Assembly: GCF_036373705.1 (NCBI RefSeq)
Contig: NC_089852.1
Location: 2,140,300-2,204,299 of the forward strand
Direction of reading: 5' to 3'
DNA from: Amia ocellicauda
Taxonomy: Eukaryota > Chordata > Actinopteri > Amiiformes > Amiidae
Length of the DNA stretch: 64,000 nt
Positions within the stretch are counted from its first letter, which is position 1. Every line of letters begins with the position of its first letter. This document shows positions 52,401-63,969 of the stretch, one piece after another. The translations under genes were made by a program, and so were the position numbers. Below the pieces are notes generated by a model. It worked only from the letters and a program-made list of their open reading frames with translations. It was not told the origin of the DNA and ran no database searches.

Positions 52401-54743
52401 CTGCGCACACTGTTAATTGTCTTCTGTGTGTGTATTCTTCTGTATACACACACACACACACACGTATTGCCTTTTATATACATATATAGTGTTTACTCCT
52501 TAACATACGCAAACTAAAACTGAAAAAAGAGGAAACATGCCTCAGATCTCTGTTCTCAGCGCCACACCCCCACCCTGAGAGGGGAGAAGGGAAAGCTGGG
52601 AGAGGAGAGGGCTGGGAGATGGGAGAGGGGCACGATCCTCGCTCCAGTGCACCACACCCATCCTGCCGTGCCACCCCCTACCCCTGCCCTGCCCTGCCCT
52701 GCCCTGCCCTCACACAGGAAGTCGGGCAGCAGCAGACGCTTGGCAAGCAGACGCTCCACTTCCCCCACACTTCCTGTGTCTCGGGCGTGAGGACTGAAGC
52801 CATATAAGGCTCCCAGAGACGAGCAGGAGAGATACACTTCCTCAGGACAGCCCTTCTGAACTACACTGAATACACACACACACACACTCACTCACACGTG
52901 GCTGCGTTTTAAAAGGCGGCAGCTCTGTTGTATAAAAACAAGCAGCCTCTGAAGTAGACATAAAACCAAGCACAAAGTGGAGCTGACCGTCCAAATCAAC
53001 AATAACCACATACAAGAATAATAACAATAATACGTGCTCATGAATACTGTGCGATGCTTTGCATTGAGGCCAGGGGGACGCAGCTCGGGCTCAGAGTGGA
53101 CTTCCTCCTCCAGTCTGACTCAGCTGAGCTGCGGCCGCTGCGGAGCTGCAGCTGCTAATTATAAATGCCTTCTTTTTCTTTCATTTTTTTTTTCATTTCT
53201 GTTTTTGGTAACGGCAGTGTTTAGTTTTGATCCTGGCGCCTCAATGTGAAGCAGCCCTGGACTGAGCACTGATGCCTTTTGTTCTTGCTGTTGTCGGACA
53301 CTGCACCCTGACTGGTGGACCGCACTGCAGTGTGGACCAGGGGCTGCTCATCCCGAGAAAGCAAAGAAAAAAGAGAGAGAAATAAATTAAGAAGTTTTAT
53401 TGAATAAATCATCATAATGAGAGAGAAGGGAAAGACTGCATTTAGCCGGTGGTGGCACTCCTGCACTCGAGGGGGGGGGGGTGTTAAGGGATGCTCACTC
53501 AAAGCAAACAGAGAGGATTGGGAAACTGTGGAGTCTGTGGACACGCTACAGCAACCGCACACAGCTGCTGCTCAAACTGAATGGGGCTGACCTTAATTAT
53601 GGAGAACAACACAGCTGAGGTCAGAGGTCAGGCCCCACAATCAACCAAATCCTGTGATCAACCCTTGTCTTAGCGTGTCGTCCCTCCCTGTCCGTCTGTG
53701 TGTCCACAGTGTGTTTGTCCTGGGGGGGGTGGGGGGTCACAGCAGCTGTGTTTCTACTCAGAGCTTCACCAGGCCAGCCAATCCTCCCTTTTATTTTCAG
53801 ATCCACTAATTAATTAATTAAACACTGCAGGGTCTTTACCCGGGAGTACTGGGTTGAAACAGCACTGCTGTAGTGGCAGCTGGCTGTATCAGTACAATAA
53901 CAGCCTATTGGCATTCCACACCACACCACACTGTCCCCCGCTCTCCAGCCGCTTCCTGTAGAATTGCACACAGGGCTGTTATCCTGCAGGGTCAGGGCAG
54001 CCCTGCTCCGGCTGCACACTGCACGGTGGGATTCAGCTGAGGCAGAGAGGCAGACCGCAGTGATGACGTGGAGGGACAGGGGACCCAGTCAGGACCCTGG
54101 GCACAGTGGCCCACCCTGCTGCAGGTGGCACAGTGCACTGCAGGGCTCTCAGGGCCAGCGACAGGGCCAGCGACAGGGCCCGTGACAGGCGTATTAGCAC
54201 CTGTTGAGATGCACAACTGTGCAGACACAAATGCACAACTAATGGTTAGCGGTTCAGTGATGGTCAGATGCTGCGCGCAGAGCCTCTCCCTGCACCGTTT
54301 GCTCGGATGAACAGCAGCAGATAAAAAAGTGAAATCCGCAGCGGAGCCGGATGCGAGCGGAGCGGACAGGTGACAGTGATGCCGGAGAGAGAGAGAGGGG
54401 CCCCGGGGTCCGGCCTGGCGACAGACACACAGGCAGACCTTTGCCACCGAAACGAGATGCAGTCACCAGTGTCAAGCAGCGCTGCACGACTGTAGTGTCT
54501 GACTTTCAATATAAACCTGCACAGTATAGGTGCAGTAAAAGCGTCTCTTAAAGCATCGCACCACTAGCGCCAAAACCTCGGCCCCTGCCTGGTGTAAAAA
54601 CACCTTCTACTTGATTATAGTATGAAAACACTGATAATGATGATAATGATGATAATGCACGGCCGCGCAGAGCCCGCCTCTCCTGCACATAACGGTCACC
54701 GGGGTCTCGCTGTCTTACCGTGAATCCCCGTCTGGTGCGACAT
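44511..54743 (-). CDS. TWF2: Twinfilin-2, actin monomer and barbed-end regulator
   Basis: Twinfilin binds ADP-actin monomers through two ADF-homology domains and binds capping protein through its C-terminal tail. Nine constitutive coding exons join in frame: 54719-54743, 50361-50438, 47811-47989, 47620-47715, 47414-47518, 45507-45632, 45213-45363, 44868-44989 and 44511-44678. The total is 1050 nt, or 349 residues, equal to human TWF2. The start is [10 protein letters not shown]. The first ADF-H domain spans about residues 4-139 and the second about 176-313. The tail ([14 protein letters not shown], then [18 protein letters not shown]) is the capping-protein and phosphoinositide-binding region. 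All introns are GT-AG; intron 1 is 4.3 kb. Intron 5, which falls in the linker between the domains, contains two candidate cassette microexons listed separately. Confidence 0.97.
45932..45973 (-). CDS. TWF2: Candidate 42-nt cassette exon in TWF2 intron 5
   Basis: The minus strand has an acceptor ending CGACACAG, 42 open bases encoding [14 protein letters not shown], and a donor GTGCGT. The length is a multiple of three and the phase is 0, so it could be included alone or together with the 15-nt microexon. The peptide is strongly basic. Use as an exon is inferred. Confidence 0.4.
46662..46697. repeat. (CA)n microsatellite
   Basis: A pure CA run lies about 20 bases downstream (minus sense) of the candidate 15-nt microexon in TWF2 intron 5. 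Confidence 0.9.
46717..46731 (-). CDS. TWF2: Candidate 15-nt cassette microexon in TWF2 intron 5
   Basis: GACAGGGTGGTTCGG is preceded on the minus strand by a pyrimidine-rich acceptor ending TGTCTTCCAG and followed by a consensus donor GTAAGT. It is 15 nt long, keeps phase 0 with the flanking exons, and would insert DRVVR between KINE and VKTE in the inter-domain linker. Use as an exon is inferred from the splice signals. Confidence 0.45.
48684..49440. repeat. GA microsatellites in TWF2 intron 2
   Basis: GA runs lie at 48684-48712 and 49400-49438. The sequence between them is unique and no exon is recognised. Confidence 0.85.
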
Positions 54744-54833
54744 CTCGGCGCGCTGGGTCTGCGTGTCCGCCCGGCTCTGCTCGCACAATTCGGCGACTTC
54801 GATTCTGTCGTTTATTTTGTATTTGTATTTTCC

Positions 54834-54838
<5 letters not shown>

Positions 54839-54878
<40 letters not shown>
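54839..54878. repeat. TWF2: (CT)n close upstream of TWF2
   Basis: A pure CT run, GA on the gene strand, lies about 95-135 bases upstream of the TWF2 start codon, in the probable promoter or 5' UTR. Confidence 0.9.
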
Positions 54879-54881
<3 letters not shown>

Positions 54882-55185
54882 ACTCTGTTGCCAGCTCCGC
54901 TAAGCAGAATAAAAAGGAAACGGCACAGCCCAGCCTCACTTCCGGGTCTGTGACGTACGCGGCCGCCGTGTCTCGGGGTTCCCATTCGCGCTGGGAAACT
55001 CAACCCGCTTTAATATCAGCGATAAGCGCAACTGCAGGGCCGCACACATACACCGAGGAGGGAGGGACGGAGAGACAGAAAGAGACAAGGAAAAAGGTCG
55101 GAGTGTGCAGTTGTTAAACACATGAGATTGGACCAGCCTGCCCGGGTAAAGCAGCCTCAGCCTCTGGGAACTTTCTACTTCAGTA

Positions 55186-55785
55186 CAGTCCAGTCCAGCG
55201 GGGTCTCGGCCTTGGTCCCGAGAGACACGGTCCAGTCCAGCAGGGTCTGAGCCCTGGTCCTGCAGAGACACGGTCCAGTCCAGCGGGGTCTGAGCCCTGG
55301 TCCTGCAGAGACACGGTCCAGTCCAGCGGGGTCTCGGCCCTGGTCCCGAGAGACACGGTCCAGTCCAGCAGGGTCTCGGCCCTGGTCCCGAGAGACACAG
55401 TGCAGTCCAGCAGGGTCTCGGCCCTGGTCCCGAGAGACACGGTCCAGTCCAGCAGGGTCTGAGCCCTGGTCCTGCAGAGACACGGTCCAGTCCAGCAGGG
55501 TCTGAGTCCTGGTCCCGAGAGACACAGTGCAGTCCAGCAGGGTCTGAGCCCTGGTCCTGCAGAGACACGGTCCAGTCCAGCAGGGTCTCGGCCCTGGTCC
55601 CGAGAGACACGGTCTAGTCCAGCAGGGTCTGAGCCCTGGTCCAGAGAGACACAGTGCAGTCCAGCAGGGTCTCGGCCCTGGTCCCGAGAGACACGGTCTA
55701 GTCCAGCAGGGTCTGAGCCCTGGTCCAGAGAGACACGGTCCAGTCCAGCAGGGTCTGAGTCCTGGTCCAGAGAGACACAGTACAA
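55186..55785. repeat. Minisatellite, 42-43 bp unit, about 14 copies
   Basis: The unit contains gagacacggtccagtccagc, agggtct and gccctggtcc. Copies vary between two main forms (cccgagaga or cctgcagaga in the middle), so units are 42 or 43 bp. All three minus-strand frames stay open across most of the array because no stop occurs in the unit. Single dispersed units are seen at 39984-40053 and, inverted, at 26797-26855. Confidence 0.95.
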
Positions 55786-57117
55786 CTACAGTTGGGTCTC
55801 CAGCAATTACAGATGAATCCCCAGATGTTGCCCCCCAGGAGGAGAGTCATTGTGTGGTCTAAAGTCTATGTCTACTGGCCTGTGAGTTACATTGCCTCTG
55901 TCACTACCAGCCTCAGGGTAAACATGACATTTGTCCCCTCACCCATTCACCTGTCCCATTGCCGTGCCCATGAGCTCAGACCACGGTGAGACTCGGGGTT
56001 GGGCCTGGACTAGGGTTACACTTCCCAGCAAACTTTGATTACCATGAGCATTGGGGTTGGGTTTCTGCTGGGTTAACGGGGATGGATTGAGTTGCAGGTT
56101 GGCTGTGGCTTCAAGCCGTGGCGTTGTCTCGAGTTCCCTGTTGTTAGGGCTACTGCTGGGACAGGTATCCTTATCCCAATCAACCATTAAAAGCTTCACT
56201 TCTCTCTTGCTTGGGCTTTATATTGACCACCTGAACTGAAAGTCATTGACCTTTGCTGGACCAATTCTGGACACTTCAGCTACTGATGTTCCAGCTTTAA
56301 ACCCAGCCAATGTTCAGGTCTACTCACAAGCTCAGCCCAAACCCCCAGGCCCGGGCCCACGGACTGAAGATAAGCCCCTGGCCAGCTGGAAGTGGACACT
56401 AATGAACAGTGAGAATGTGACACTGATGAAAGTTTTCAGCTTAGTTTGGGAACCATTATTTAAGTAGCGGCCCAGCCCTACCCAATCCAAAAAGAGAACC
56501 TATACTTACCTGCATCCAAACTGGAGCTTAAACTAGACAAACTGTATATTATCCACAACCAGATTGTAAAACCAGCAGGGTGGGCTGGCAGGGAGTAGTG
56601 TGGGTACCTGTGTGTGTGTGTGTCTCTGTGTGCATATGTCTGTATCTGTTCTCTGTTCTGACTACACTTCTGTGGTCTGGACGTGCGTCTGTGTGTGCAT
56701 GTCTATATCTGTGTGCGTATCTGTGTATGTACACGTATGTCCGTTTGTGGGTTCTGACTGCAGAGAGGTGGCTGGATGTGTGTCTGTGTGTTTGCGAGCT
56801 CTGGCTGTGCTCTGCTCGGTGCTCAGTTGTGCGGCTGCGTATCTGCGTCTGTGTGTGTCAAGTGCTGCCGGAGTGCCACGAGTCAATTATGCATGAGAGC
56901 CTGGCAGGTGAGATCACACAAGGGCTCCGGTGCAGCATCGCAGGTGACACACCACCTCTCGAGTTACCCATCCCCGCCCACCACTCGACACACGTCCTAC
57001 TGCTGTCATGAAACAGGAACCCGCACGGCCACGGCGGGGCCCGGATAGCGACGCCATCCCTGAAGTCTATCCGGACACAATCATTAATGACTACATGACA
57101 AGGACTTTCTGATCTTC
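55786..57117. other. Intergenic, TWF2 to WDR82
   Basis: The sequence is unique, with short TG repeats near 56605-56730. No exon, RNA gene or transposon end is recognised. Genes that lie between TWF2 and WDR82 in mammals were not found here. Confidence 0.5.
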
Positions 57118-57232
57118 ATCTTCACTGTGCAGTAGTGGTTAGCGTTCTGGACTCATGACTGGAAGGTTGTGGGTTCAAATCCTGGGTGGGGCAGTGCTGT
57201 TGTACCTTTATTTCACTGCCTGTAGGGGGGGC
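57118..57232 (+). mobile_element. tRNA-derived SINE head
   Basis: An A-box-like tagtggttagcg (57133-57144) and a B-box ggttcaaatcc (57172-57182) stand at tRNA-like spacing and are followed by ggggcagtgctgttgtacc, as in common vertebrate tRNA SINEs. The body and tail are truncated or too diverged to follow. Confidence 0.65.
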
Positions 57233-57743
57233 AACCTTTAGGCCCAAGCCTTCAGCTCCGGTGGAGCCCCAGATTTCTCTTTCCTGCGAGTCTTTCTTTC
57301 TGAGGAAACTGATCTCTCCTCTACACTTTTTCCCAAAACTACACAAAAGCGCTGGCATGCAGTTTCTTTAGGACTGAGTGCATCCCTAATGTGCAGAAAA
57401 GCTGCTGGTTAAGTTATATTGCCTTTCCAAAATTGAAAAACAAACCGTATCTTGGACACAGTAACTGTGCCAATGGATCTCCCTCTCGCTGCAGAAATAA
57501 TGTCCGCCCTGTGGCTCTCCATGTGTGAAGAGGCACCACAGTGTTTGAATGGCCTATAATTAAACCAGCGTTATCTGATTTTGCAAAGCCGTGTTCACAC
57601 CGTGATTTCACACTGGTGTCAATCACAATGAAACATCACCCCCCGCTGTTCGAACTGCACACTGCACCCGTTTTAACAAACACTGCTCCAACGGACACAA
57701 ATAACAACTCCTGTCACACAAGTAAAAAAACAACAAAAATATC

Positions 57744-57749
57744 TTTATT
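57744..57749 (-). terminator. WDR82: Candidate WDR82 polyadenylation signal
   Basis: AATAAA on the minus strand would end a WDR82 3' UTR of about 1.6 kb (57725-59323). This stretch has no exons. WDR82 is known for a long 3' UTR. Confidence 0.45.
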
Positions 57750-59323
57750 ACGGTGAATGGTCATACAAGGAATGTCATAAGTAGAGGTGGTTAAAAGGAG
57801 TACAACAATCAGTATTTTCATTCAATATAAAGATAAATATTTGAAAATCTCAAGGGAGAGAAAACAGAGGTGGTTCAAAAACAGCTGCCTGAACAGCCTT
57901 CAAAGACTGATGCATAATTCACTTATTTATTAAATACAGTCAGCGCCCTGTGGGGCAACAATGTGCACCCAACAGCAGCACGGTCTGGTTCAGGTGATTG
58001 GACGTCCAGAATCAGGACAACCAGCTGGTGGACAGAAAACAAACCAACACTAACTCTTGGAAGGGTCTCGGGCTGACAGCGGGTGCAGCACACCTGTCAA
58101 CCATGGGCCGTTTCTGTCAGCACCTGCTCTCAGAAAACACAAAACTAAAAAACCTAACCCCTACCCCACCAGATCAACAAACGGCATGAACACGTGGCTC
58201 TCGGTGGGGTGGGGTGCACAGACACTACATTATTTTCCCTCCGTGTGGGGGTCTGGGTGTACCCTCAGTGCTGCCCCCCCTACTACAGCTGTAGCTGGAT
58301 AAAACTGCAGAGGGCATCAGTGCCCCCAAGGCACATGATCAAGGTGGGTGTGGTTTAATCTCTGAAATTAGGTCAGATCTGAAATTCCCCCCCCCACCCC
58401 CATGAACCCAGCTACTCTGCAGCAGGCTGTGGCCCCTGGCACCAGCACAGAGACACACCCCTGCAGGCTGAGGGCAGAGCCGGCTACGCGGGGCTGCAGA
58501 CTGTGGGGCAGGGGAGCACTGGGTCCGAACCAGGCCGCAGTCTCATCCTAACCCCGTGCTCCAGATTGGAGCCAGAGACTGGCTCAAGGGCTTCACTAGA
58601 TCGGGCGAACCCCACCACACCCTACCCAGCCGCAGGAGGGAGAAGGGGGGTTTCTTCAGGAAGCGGGCAGGCCTGCAGCACCAAGCACCCCCCCCACTGC
58701 CCAGGAACAGAGCAGGACACAGAACTGGCACAGCACACCTCCACTGCGAGAGCGATGAATACAATGATGATGATGTTGATGAGGATGACGTGGCGTTGCT
58801 CCCTTGCCAGCTGTGCGGGCAGAGGCACAGGGCCCCCCCCGCCTCTCGCAGCCCTACCACCCATAAACCCAGCGGCCACAACCCCGGACAGAGAGCGAGA
58901 CAGTGCTGTATAGATGTGTATAAAAAATAAAATAAAAAAAACACTTTAATAGATGAACAGTTAAAAAATAAACACGCACTCGCTCCCCCCCCCCCATTTA
59001 CAGTCGTCTCTCAGAAGCACCCCCCCCCTACAGACAGCCGCCCCGCACACCCCCAACCCTGCACAGAGAGGGCGACCACAGTGGAGGGAACGAGGGAGGA
59101 AGGTGGGGTGTCCAACACCGCACCCCTGTGCCCCCCGGCCCGCCCAAGCCAGGCTGCGTCCAGGCCGGCGTTGACCCGGCAGGGGAGGGGTTAATGCAGG
59201 AGAGTGGGGCGCCGCTGCTCTGGGGGCGTCCTTCCGTTAAAATTAAAAAAAAACAAAAAACAAAACCAGTGTCTTTATGTACAGAGTCCGTGGGGCGGTC
59301 CGGCCCGCGCTGCCCCTCCCGCC

Positions 59324-60030
59324 TCAGTCATCTATAGTGGGCAGCCAGAACGCCTGGGGGGGGAGAGGGAGAGTTCAGAGACCAGCGTCAGAGCGCATGT
59401 GGAGAGGGTGCGCGCGCGAGTGTGTGTGCGTCAGCGTGTCGAGAGGGTGGGAGTGTGTGTGCGTCAGCGTGGCGGGAGGGTGCGAGTGTGTGTGCGTCAG
59501 CGTGGCGGGAGGGTGCGAGTGTGTGTGCGTCAGCGTGGCGGGAGGGTGCGAGTGTGTGTGCGTCAGCGTGGCGGGAGGGTGCGAGTGTGTGTGCGTCAGC
59601 GTGGCGGGAGGTGCACTCCCGTCTCTCACCATGTTGGAGCAGGCGCTGGCGAAGGTCATGAACTTGGGGTTGAACTGCAGGCAGGTGACGGGGCCGGTGT
59701 GCTTCCCGTCCAGCACGGCCACCTTCATCCCACTCTCTGCGTTCCACACGTGGATCTTTCCGTCCTCCGAGCCTGCAGGGGGAAGGAGGAAGAAGATGAT
59801 GTAGCTGAACCCTCCATTGCTTTTTTATTCCTATTCTTTTCAGATGTGAAGTCGGTCAGGGTGGCAGGTGGCAGCACCTACCGATCATCGCAAACTGGGA
59901 GTCGGGGGTGAAGGAGGCCTCCAGCATCACTCCTTTGCAGTTGTTGTAGCCCTGGATTCAAAACACAGAGCAAACACAGCTGAGTGGACAGCGCAGCATG
60001 TCTCTACACATGTACGAGTGTGTGTGTATG

Positions 60031-60067
<37 letters not shown>

Positions 60068-63000
60068 ACGTACATGTGTGTGAATGAGGGTTGGGCAGTA
60101 TTAACAATTACACGTCACCGACGATGGATGTTCAAACATCACGATATCCGATATTATGGGCTGGGGGAGGATGATGCGTGTAGCGCAGGTGTCAAGCCGC
60201 TGGGGGATACAAGTGTTGCGCCTAGATCAGGGGTGGCTAACCCTGGTCCTTGAGAGCCGCAGGGTCTGCAGGTTTGTGTTTTATCCAGATCATTAGCTGT
60301 TTAATTGAAGATATCGCTGCTCTAGAGGCAGTTCAGAGGAGAGCAACCAGACTTATTCCAGGTCTGAAGGGAATGTCCTACTGAGAGACTGAGGACCTGA
60401 ACCTTTTCACCCTGGAACAGAGGAGACTACGTGGGGACTTGATCCAAGTCTTCAAAATCATGAAAGGCATCGACCACATCAAACCAGAGGAGCTTTTCCA
60501 GATCAGCAGGGACACTCGCACCCGGGACACAAATGGAAATTGGGCTTCAAGGCATTCAAGACAGAAAACAGGAGACACTTCACACAGAGAGGCGTCACAA
60601 TCTGAACAAACTCCCCAGCGATGTGGCTGAAGAGACAATTTGGGAACATTCAAAAACAGACTGGATAGGATCCTTGGATCACTTAGTTATTAATGGACAC
60701 CAAACGAGCAGGATGGGGCGAATGGGCTCCTCTCGATTGGACACTTACGTTCTAATTATGGTTCTAAATTAGGCAAAATGTTCTGGTGTTCAAGTTATCC
60801 ATCAATTGGTAATTTAGAGACCTGGAAAACCTGCAGGATTGCGGCTCTCCAGGAACAGGGTTGGCCACCCCTGGCCTACATGTTTTATACAACTATTATT
60901 TGCATCTTTCAATTAATTTACATTTGTATTTAATTTATTTTTCGTCTGGTGACAATTTGCATTTCTTTCATCAATATAAAGCGGAGCAGCTGGGATAGAA
61001 ACTGGAGTAGTTTGTGGCTGTGAGACAGTGGACGGGGTGTCCGTCCGTCTCTGAACGGACCAATGGCAGAGTGTTCCTGCGGTCAGTCAGACACCCCATT
61101 GGGGCCACGGCTAATTTTCAACACATTAAGACTCGTGGGTAAAGCTTTTTCCGTCACACACACACACACACAGTGTAATCACAGTCATCCATGAGCTGCG
61201 AGAACAAAGAGTCATTCTGAGTTTGACTCCTTGTTGCCTATTAAACAGGAAAATACATCAGGGATTTGTTTTCCCATCAGTCATTTTATTTTTAGGATTT
61301 TAGGTTTGTAAAATTATTCAGGATTTGTGCTTCAACCTTTTGATACGATTTTTTTTTTTTAATGAATAGCAAGTCCTTGGCACAGAGCATCCACAAACAA
61401 AACTGAAAGCACACGTTACTTATATTATTCATTGTAGCTCAGATTTGGCAGAAAAGACCCATGTGCGGTGTGTTTATAACACATCTTTCCTGGCTGCTGC
61501 AGAGCATGGGGATGGTACTGACCAATGGAAAGGACGTTACTACAGATCAGCCTAGAGATCTATACATTTTTACCCAATCACAGACCCTCTGAAAGTCCTG
61601 GGACTCTCCGCTGACGAGATCGATGTCGCACTGCTGCAGAGCGCACGGGTCAGACCACACGGGTCAGACCGCAGAGGACGGAGAGAGAAGCGGACTTCTA
61701 CCCCAGTGTGAACACGAGAGTGACTGTACCCGTGTGCAGGTGTGCCCGAGTGCACTGCGAGTGTCAAGACTCACCACGAAGGAGTGCAGCACAGCTCCCT
61801 TGAAGGCGTCCAGCAGCCGCAGAGCGCCCCCGTTGGTCGACACCAGGATGAGCTTCCCGTCATTGCTGAACTTCAGGCCGGTCCACTCACAGCTGCGGTC
61901 GTACTGCAGCTTGAAGGTGGCGAAGGGGCCCTGTCGGGGTTGGGGGTACAGCCCCGTTAGGTCTCATTTACATCTCACACAAATCGGATGTAGTCAGCCT
62001 AGGTATTGCTCCCTCCCCCCACCACTCTTGTAGAGCAGTCCTCGTTGTTATACAAAGGCAGGCGTCGATCCATTTGTTTTTGTTCCCTACCCCCAAATTT
62101 TGCCATGGGGTTTTTACCAGAGCATTCTGGGTAAAGCAAGCAGGAGTTGCAAACTGAACACAGTGTTCACTACCTCACTCGCACCCGTGGAGAGCAACAT
62201 CTTGACTCAGCCCCCCCAAGCCCAGCACCACACCCCCCTCACCTTGTCGAAGGAGCGCAGGTCGTACAGCTTCACCATCTCGGAGTTGACGCCCGCGGCA
62301 AAGATCAGACCCTCGGGGTCGAAGGAGCAGACCGGCTTCCCCTGCAGGTGCATGAGGCCCTGGGGTGGACAGGAGGGGCACCGTGTTAGAGAGGGAGGAG
62401 GAGGAGAGGGAGGGCCAGAGCAGAGGCAGGGAGAGAAGAGAGATTGGGGGCAGGCAGAGGGGGAGCAGGGCAGCAAGAGCAAGTCTGCGGCACAGTCGGG
62501 CAGAGACCCGAGCGGCCGGCACTGACCTGGCAGTTGGGTGAGCGCAAGTCCCACAGCCGGATGGTCTTGTCCAGAGAGCCCGAGATGAAGGTGTCATCCA
62601 CTGGAGACATGGACAGAGCCACTACCCTGTGAGGACAGAGAGACTCTTAATTCTGCTCTGTCTGTCACGGTTTCCCTGGCTGAAGCACGTGGGAAGCGCC
62701 CATGTGGAGACTCTGAGGTCACGCTCACATTTAAACTATGACATGCCTAGGACACTGCTGAAGCGAAGAGGGGTCTGTGGCAAGGATGCATCTCTATGAG
62801 CCACAGACAAGGTGAGTCTGCCAGGCCGAGAGGCGGCTTTACCTCTTATTGTGTCCGGGGAAGTAGCGGATGTACTTGTTGTCGTGGAGAGACAGGTACC
62901 GGATCGTGTCTGAAGGGAAGCAGAGTAGAAACGTTTCAAGACAAACCGAGTGAGGAAAAACAGAAAACCACCGACTTCCTTTCCAACTGCGCAGCATCAA

Positions 63001-63721
63001 TAACACACACCTCTGTCCACATCAGATAAAAGCTCGCGCCTGATGAATAATGCTTGGGAATGTCGCCTTGATGCATTTTTTTTTTTTTTTTTTTTTTTTA
63101 AACCGCTGCGAATCAGAGAGCGGCGCCAAACTCCTGCGGTACAAACCCACCAGCGCAACACCCAAGACTACACACACAACACACATCTACGGAGCATGCT
63201 CAGGAGAGTAATTCACAAACCCCCGACCCAGGGAAGGCCAGGGACAGAGGCAGACGCCGGAGTCCAGAGGTGCAGCCCCGGCGAGGCTGGGGGTCTGCGA
63301 TCGGTCCGTCGGTCGTCCTCACCCCCCCGCCGGGCGAGCCAGGCAGAGCAATGCGCAGAAGGAGGCTCAGTCTTGGGCAAGGCAGTGGTCTGTACAGTTA
63401 GCTCCATTACCGGGTGGTATCACAGACCCTCAAACTGTACAAACAACTACCTCAGCCCAGGACAGGCCAGGCGGTCCCAGTCAGTCTCCGGAGCAAAACA
63501 CGGCACTGGCTGAGAGAGAGAACCTACAACACTGGAGGGCGTATGAGCTGATGGACCGGCACCAGCGACCAGAGTCCCGCCGGCCCACAGCGCAGCAATA
63601 CCTTGTGGGGATGCAGAACATACCATCGATCTTGTTGGAGCTGTAGACCACGGTGTTGGCTGCGTGTGTGTACCGGATGAGGTCCACTCCATACTTCTTG
63701 CTGTAGAGGGTGCGTTTGGGT
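59324..63721 (-). CDS. WDR82: WD repeat protein 82, first exon off the window
   Basis: WDR82 is a WD40 propeller that links SET1/COMPASS H3K4 methyltransferases to Ser5-phosphorylated RNA polymerase II; it is also part of the PNUTS-PP1 phosphatase complex. Eight exons are readable in frame: 63624-63721, 62843-62909, 62527-62626, 62243-62359, 61775-61930, 59882-59951, 59630-59772 and 59324-59353. They encode about 260 of the usual 313 residues; the missing ~54 at the N-terminus should lie beyond 64000. WD-type strands are clear, for example [19 protein letters not shown] and [15 protein letters not shown]. The C-terminus is AFWLPTIDD, as in human. All introns are GT-AG. Intron 6 (exon order as listed plus one) holds a MITE with a nested CR1. 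Confidence 0.96.
59416..59612. repeat. 33-bp minisatellite in the last WDR82 intron
   Basis: About six copies of a unit containing gtgtgtgcgtcagcgtggcg and ggagggtgcga fill most of the 276-bp intron between the last two WDR82 exons. Confidence 0.95.
60228..60873. mobile_element. hAT-type MITE split by a CR1 LINE
   Basis: The left end CAGGGGTGGCTAACCCTG is matched by the inverted right end CAGGGTTGGCCACCCCTG. The 8-bp flanks GCCTAGAT (60220-60227) and GCCTACAT (60874-60881) differ at one base, as expected for a hAT target duplication. The interior is interrupted at about 60305-60765 by a CR1 fragment, leaving about 75 and 108 bp of MITE on the two sides. Confidence 0.75.
60305..60765 (+). mobile_element. 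CR1-type LINE 3' fragment nested in the MITE
   Basis: The segment begins gatatcgctgctctagaggc, includes the [16 protein letters not shown] part of the reverse-transcriptase C-terminus, and ends at cctctcgattggacacttac. It belongs to the same family as the copies in CHCHD4 and SEC61A1, and is antisense to WDR82. Confidence 0.8.
63079..63101. repeat. Poly-T run
   Basis: A T-run of about 23 bases lies in WDR82 intron 2. Confidence 0.85.
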
Positions 63722-63969
63722 CTGAAAGACAGCAGAGAGGCGGTCAGAAGGGGTGGAGTGGGGATCTACAGCAGGGGCATGTTTGTTATGCATTTGGAAA
63801 GCAGAAATATTACATTTGAGTTTAAAAAGGTATACCAGCCTGATTAGGTTACATCAGCGCTGCCACAGCACTGCTGGACAGGTCCCATGCCCAGGAAGAG
63901 GGCAAATGGGGAACAAGTCACTACACGTTTAAGAATTTAAAAGATGCTAACATATATTCAAATAATAGA

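Noticed and set aside
54936-55785. Open frames of 116-224 codons across the 42-43 bp array
   Set aside because: They are created by a stop-free tandem repeat whose length shifts the frame every unit; no protein family is involved.
55186-55785. Regular repeats resembling a CRISPR array
   Set aside because: The units are contiguous with no unique spacers, and the host is a vertebrate.
57414-57626. 70-codon minus frame near the SINE head
   Set aside because: It has no recognisable motif and no inverted repeats around it; a transposase remnant could not be supported.
55786-57740. Search for TLR9, ALAS1 or PPM1M between TWF2 and WDR82
   Set aside because: No exon of these mammalian neighbours is visible; they are absent here or lie elsewhere.
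58503-58944. Open frames in both strands downstream of WDR82
   Set aside because: They lie in the likely WDR82 3' UTR and show no domain or splice pattern.
59204-59911. 235-codon plus-strand frame near the end of WDR82
   Set aside because: It is antisense to WDR82 exons and inflated by the 33-bp repeat, which is a multiple of three.
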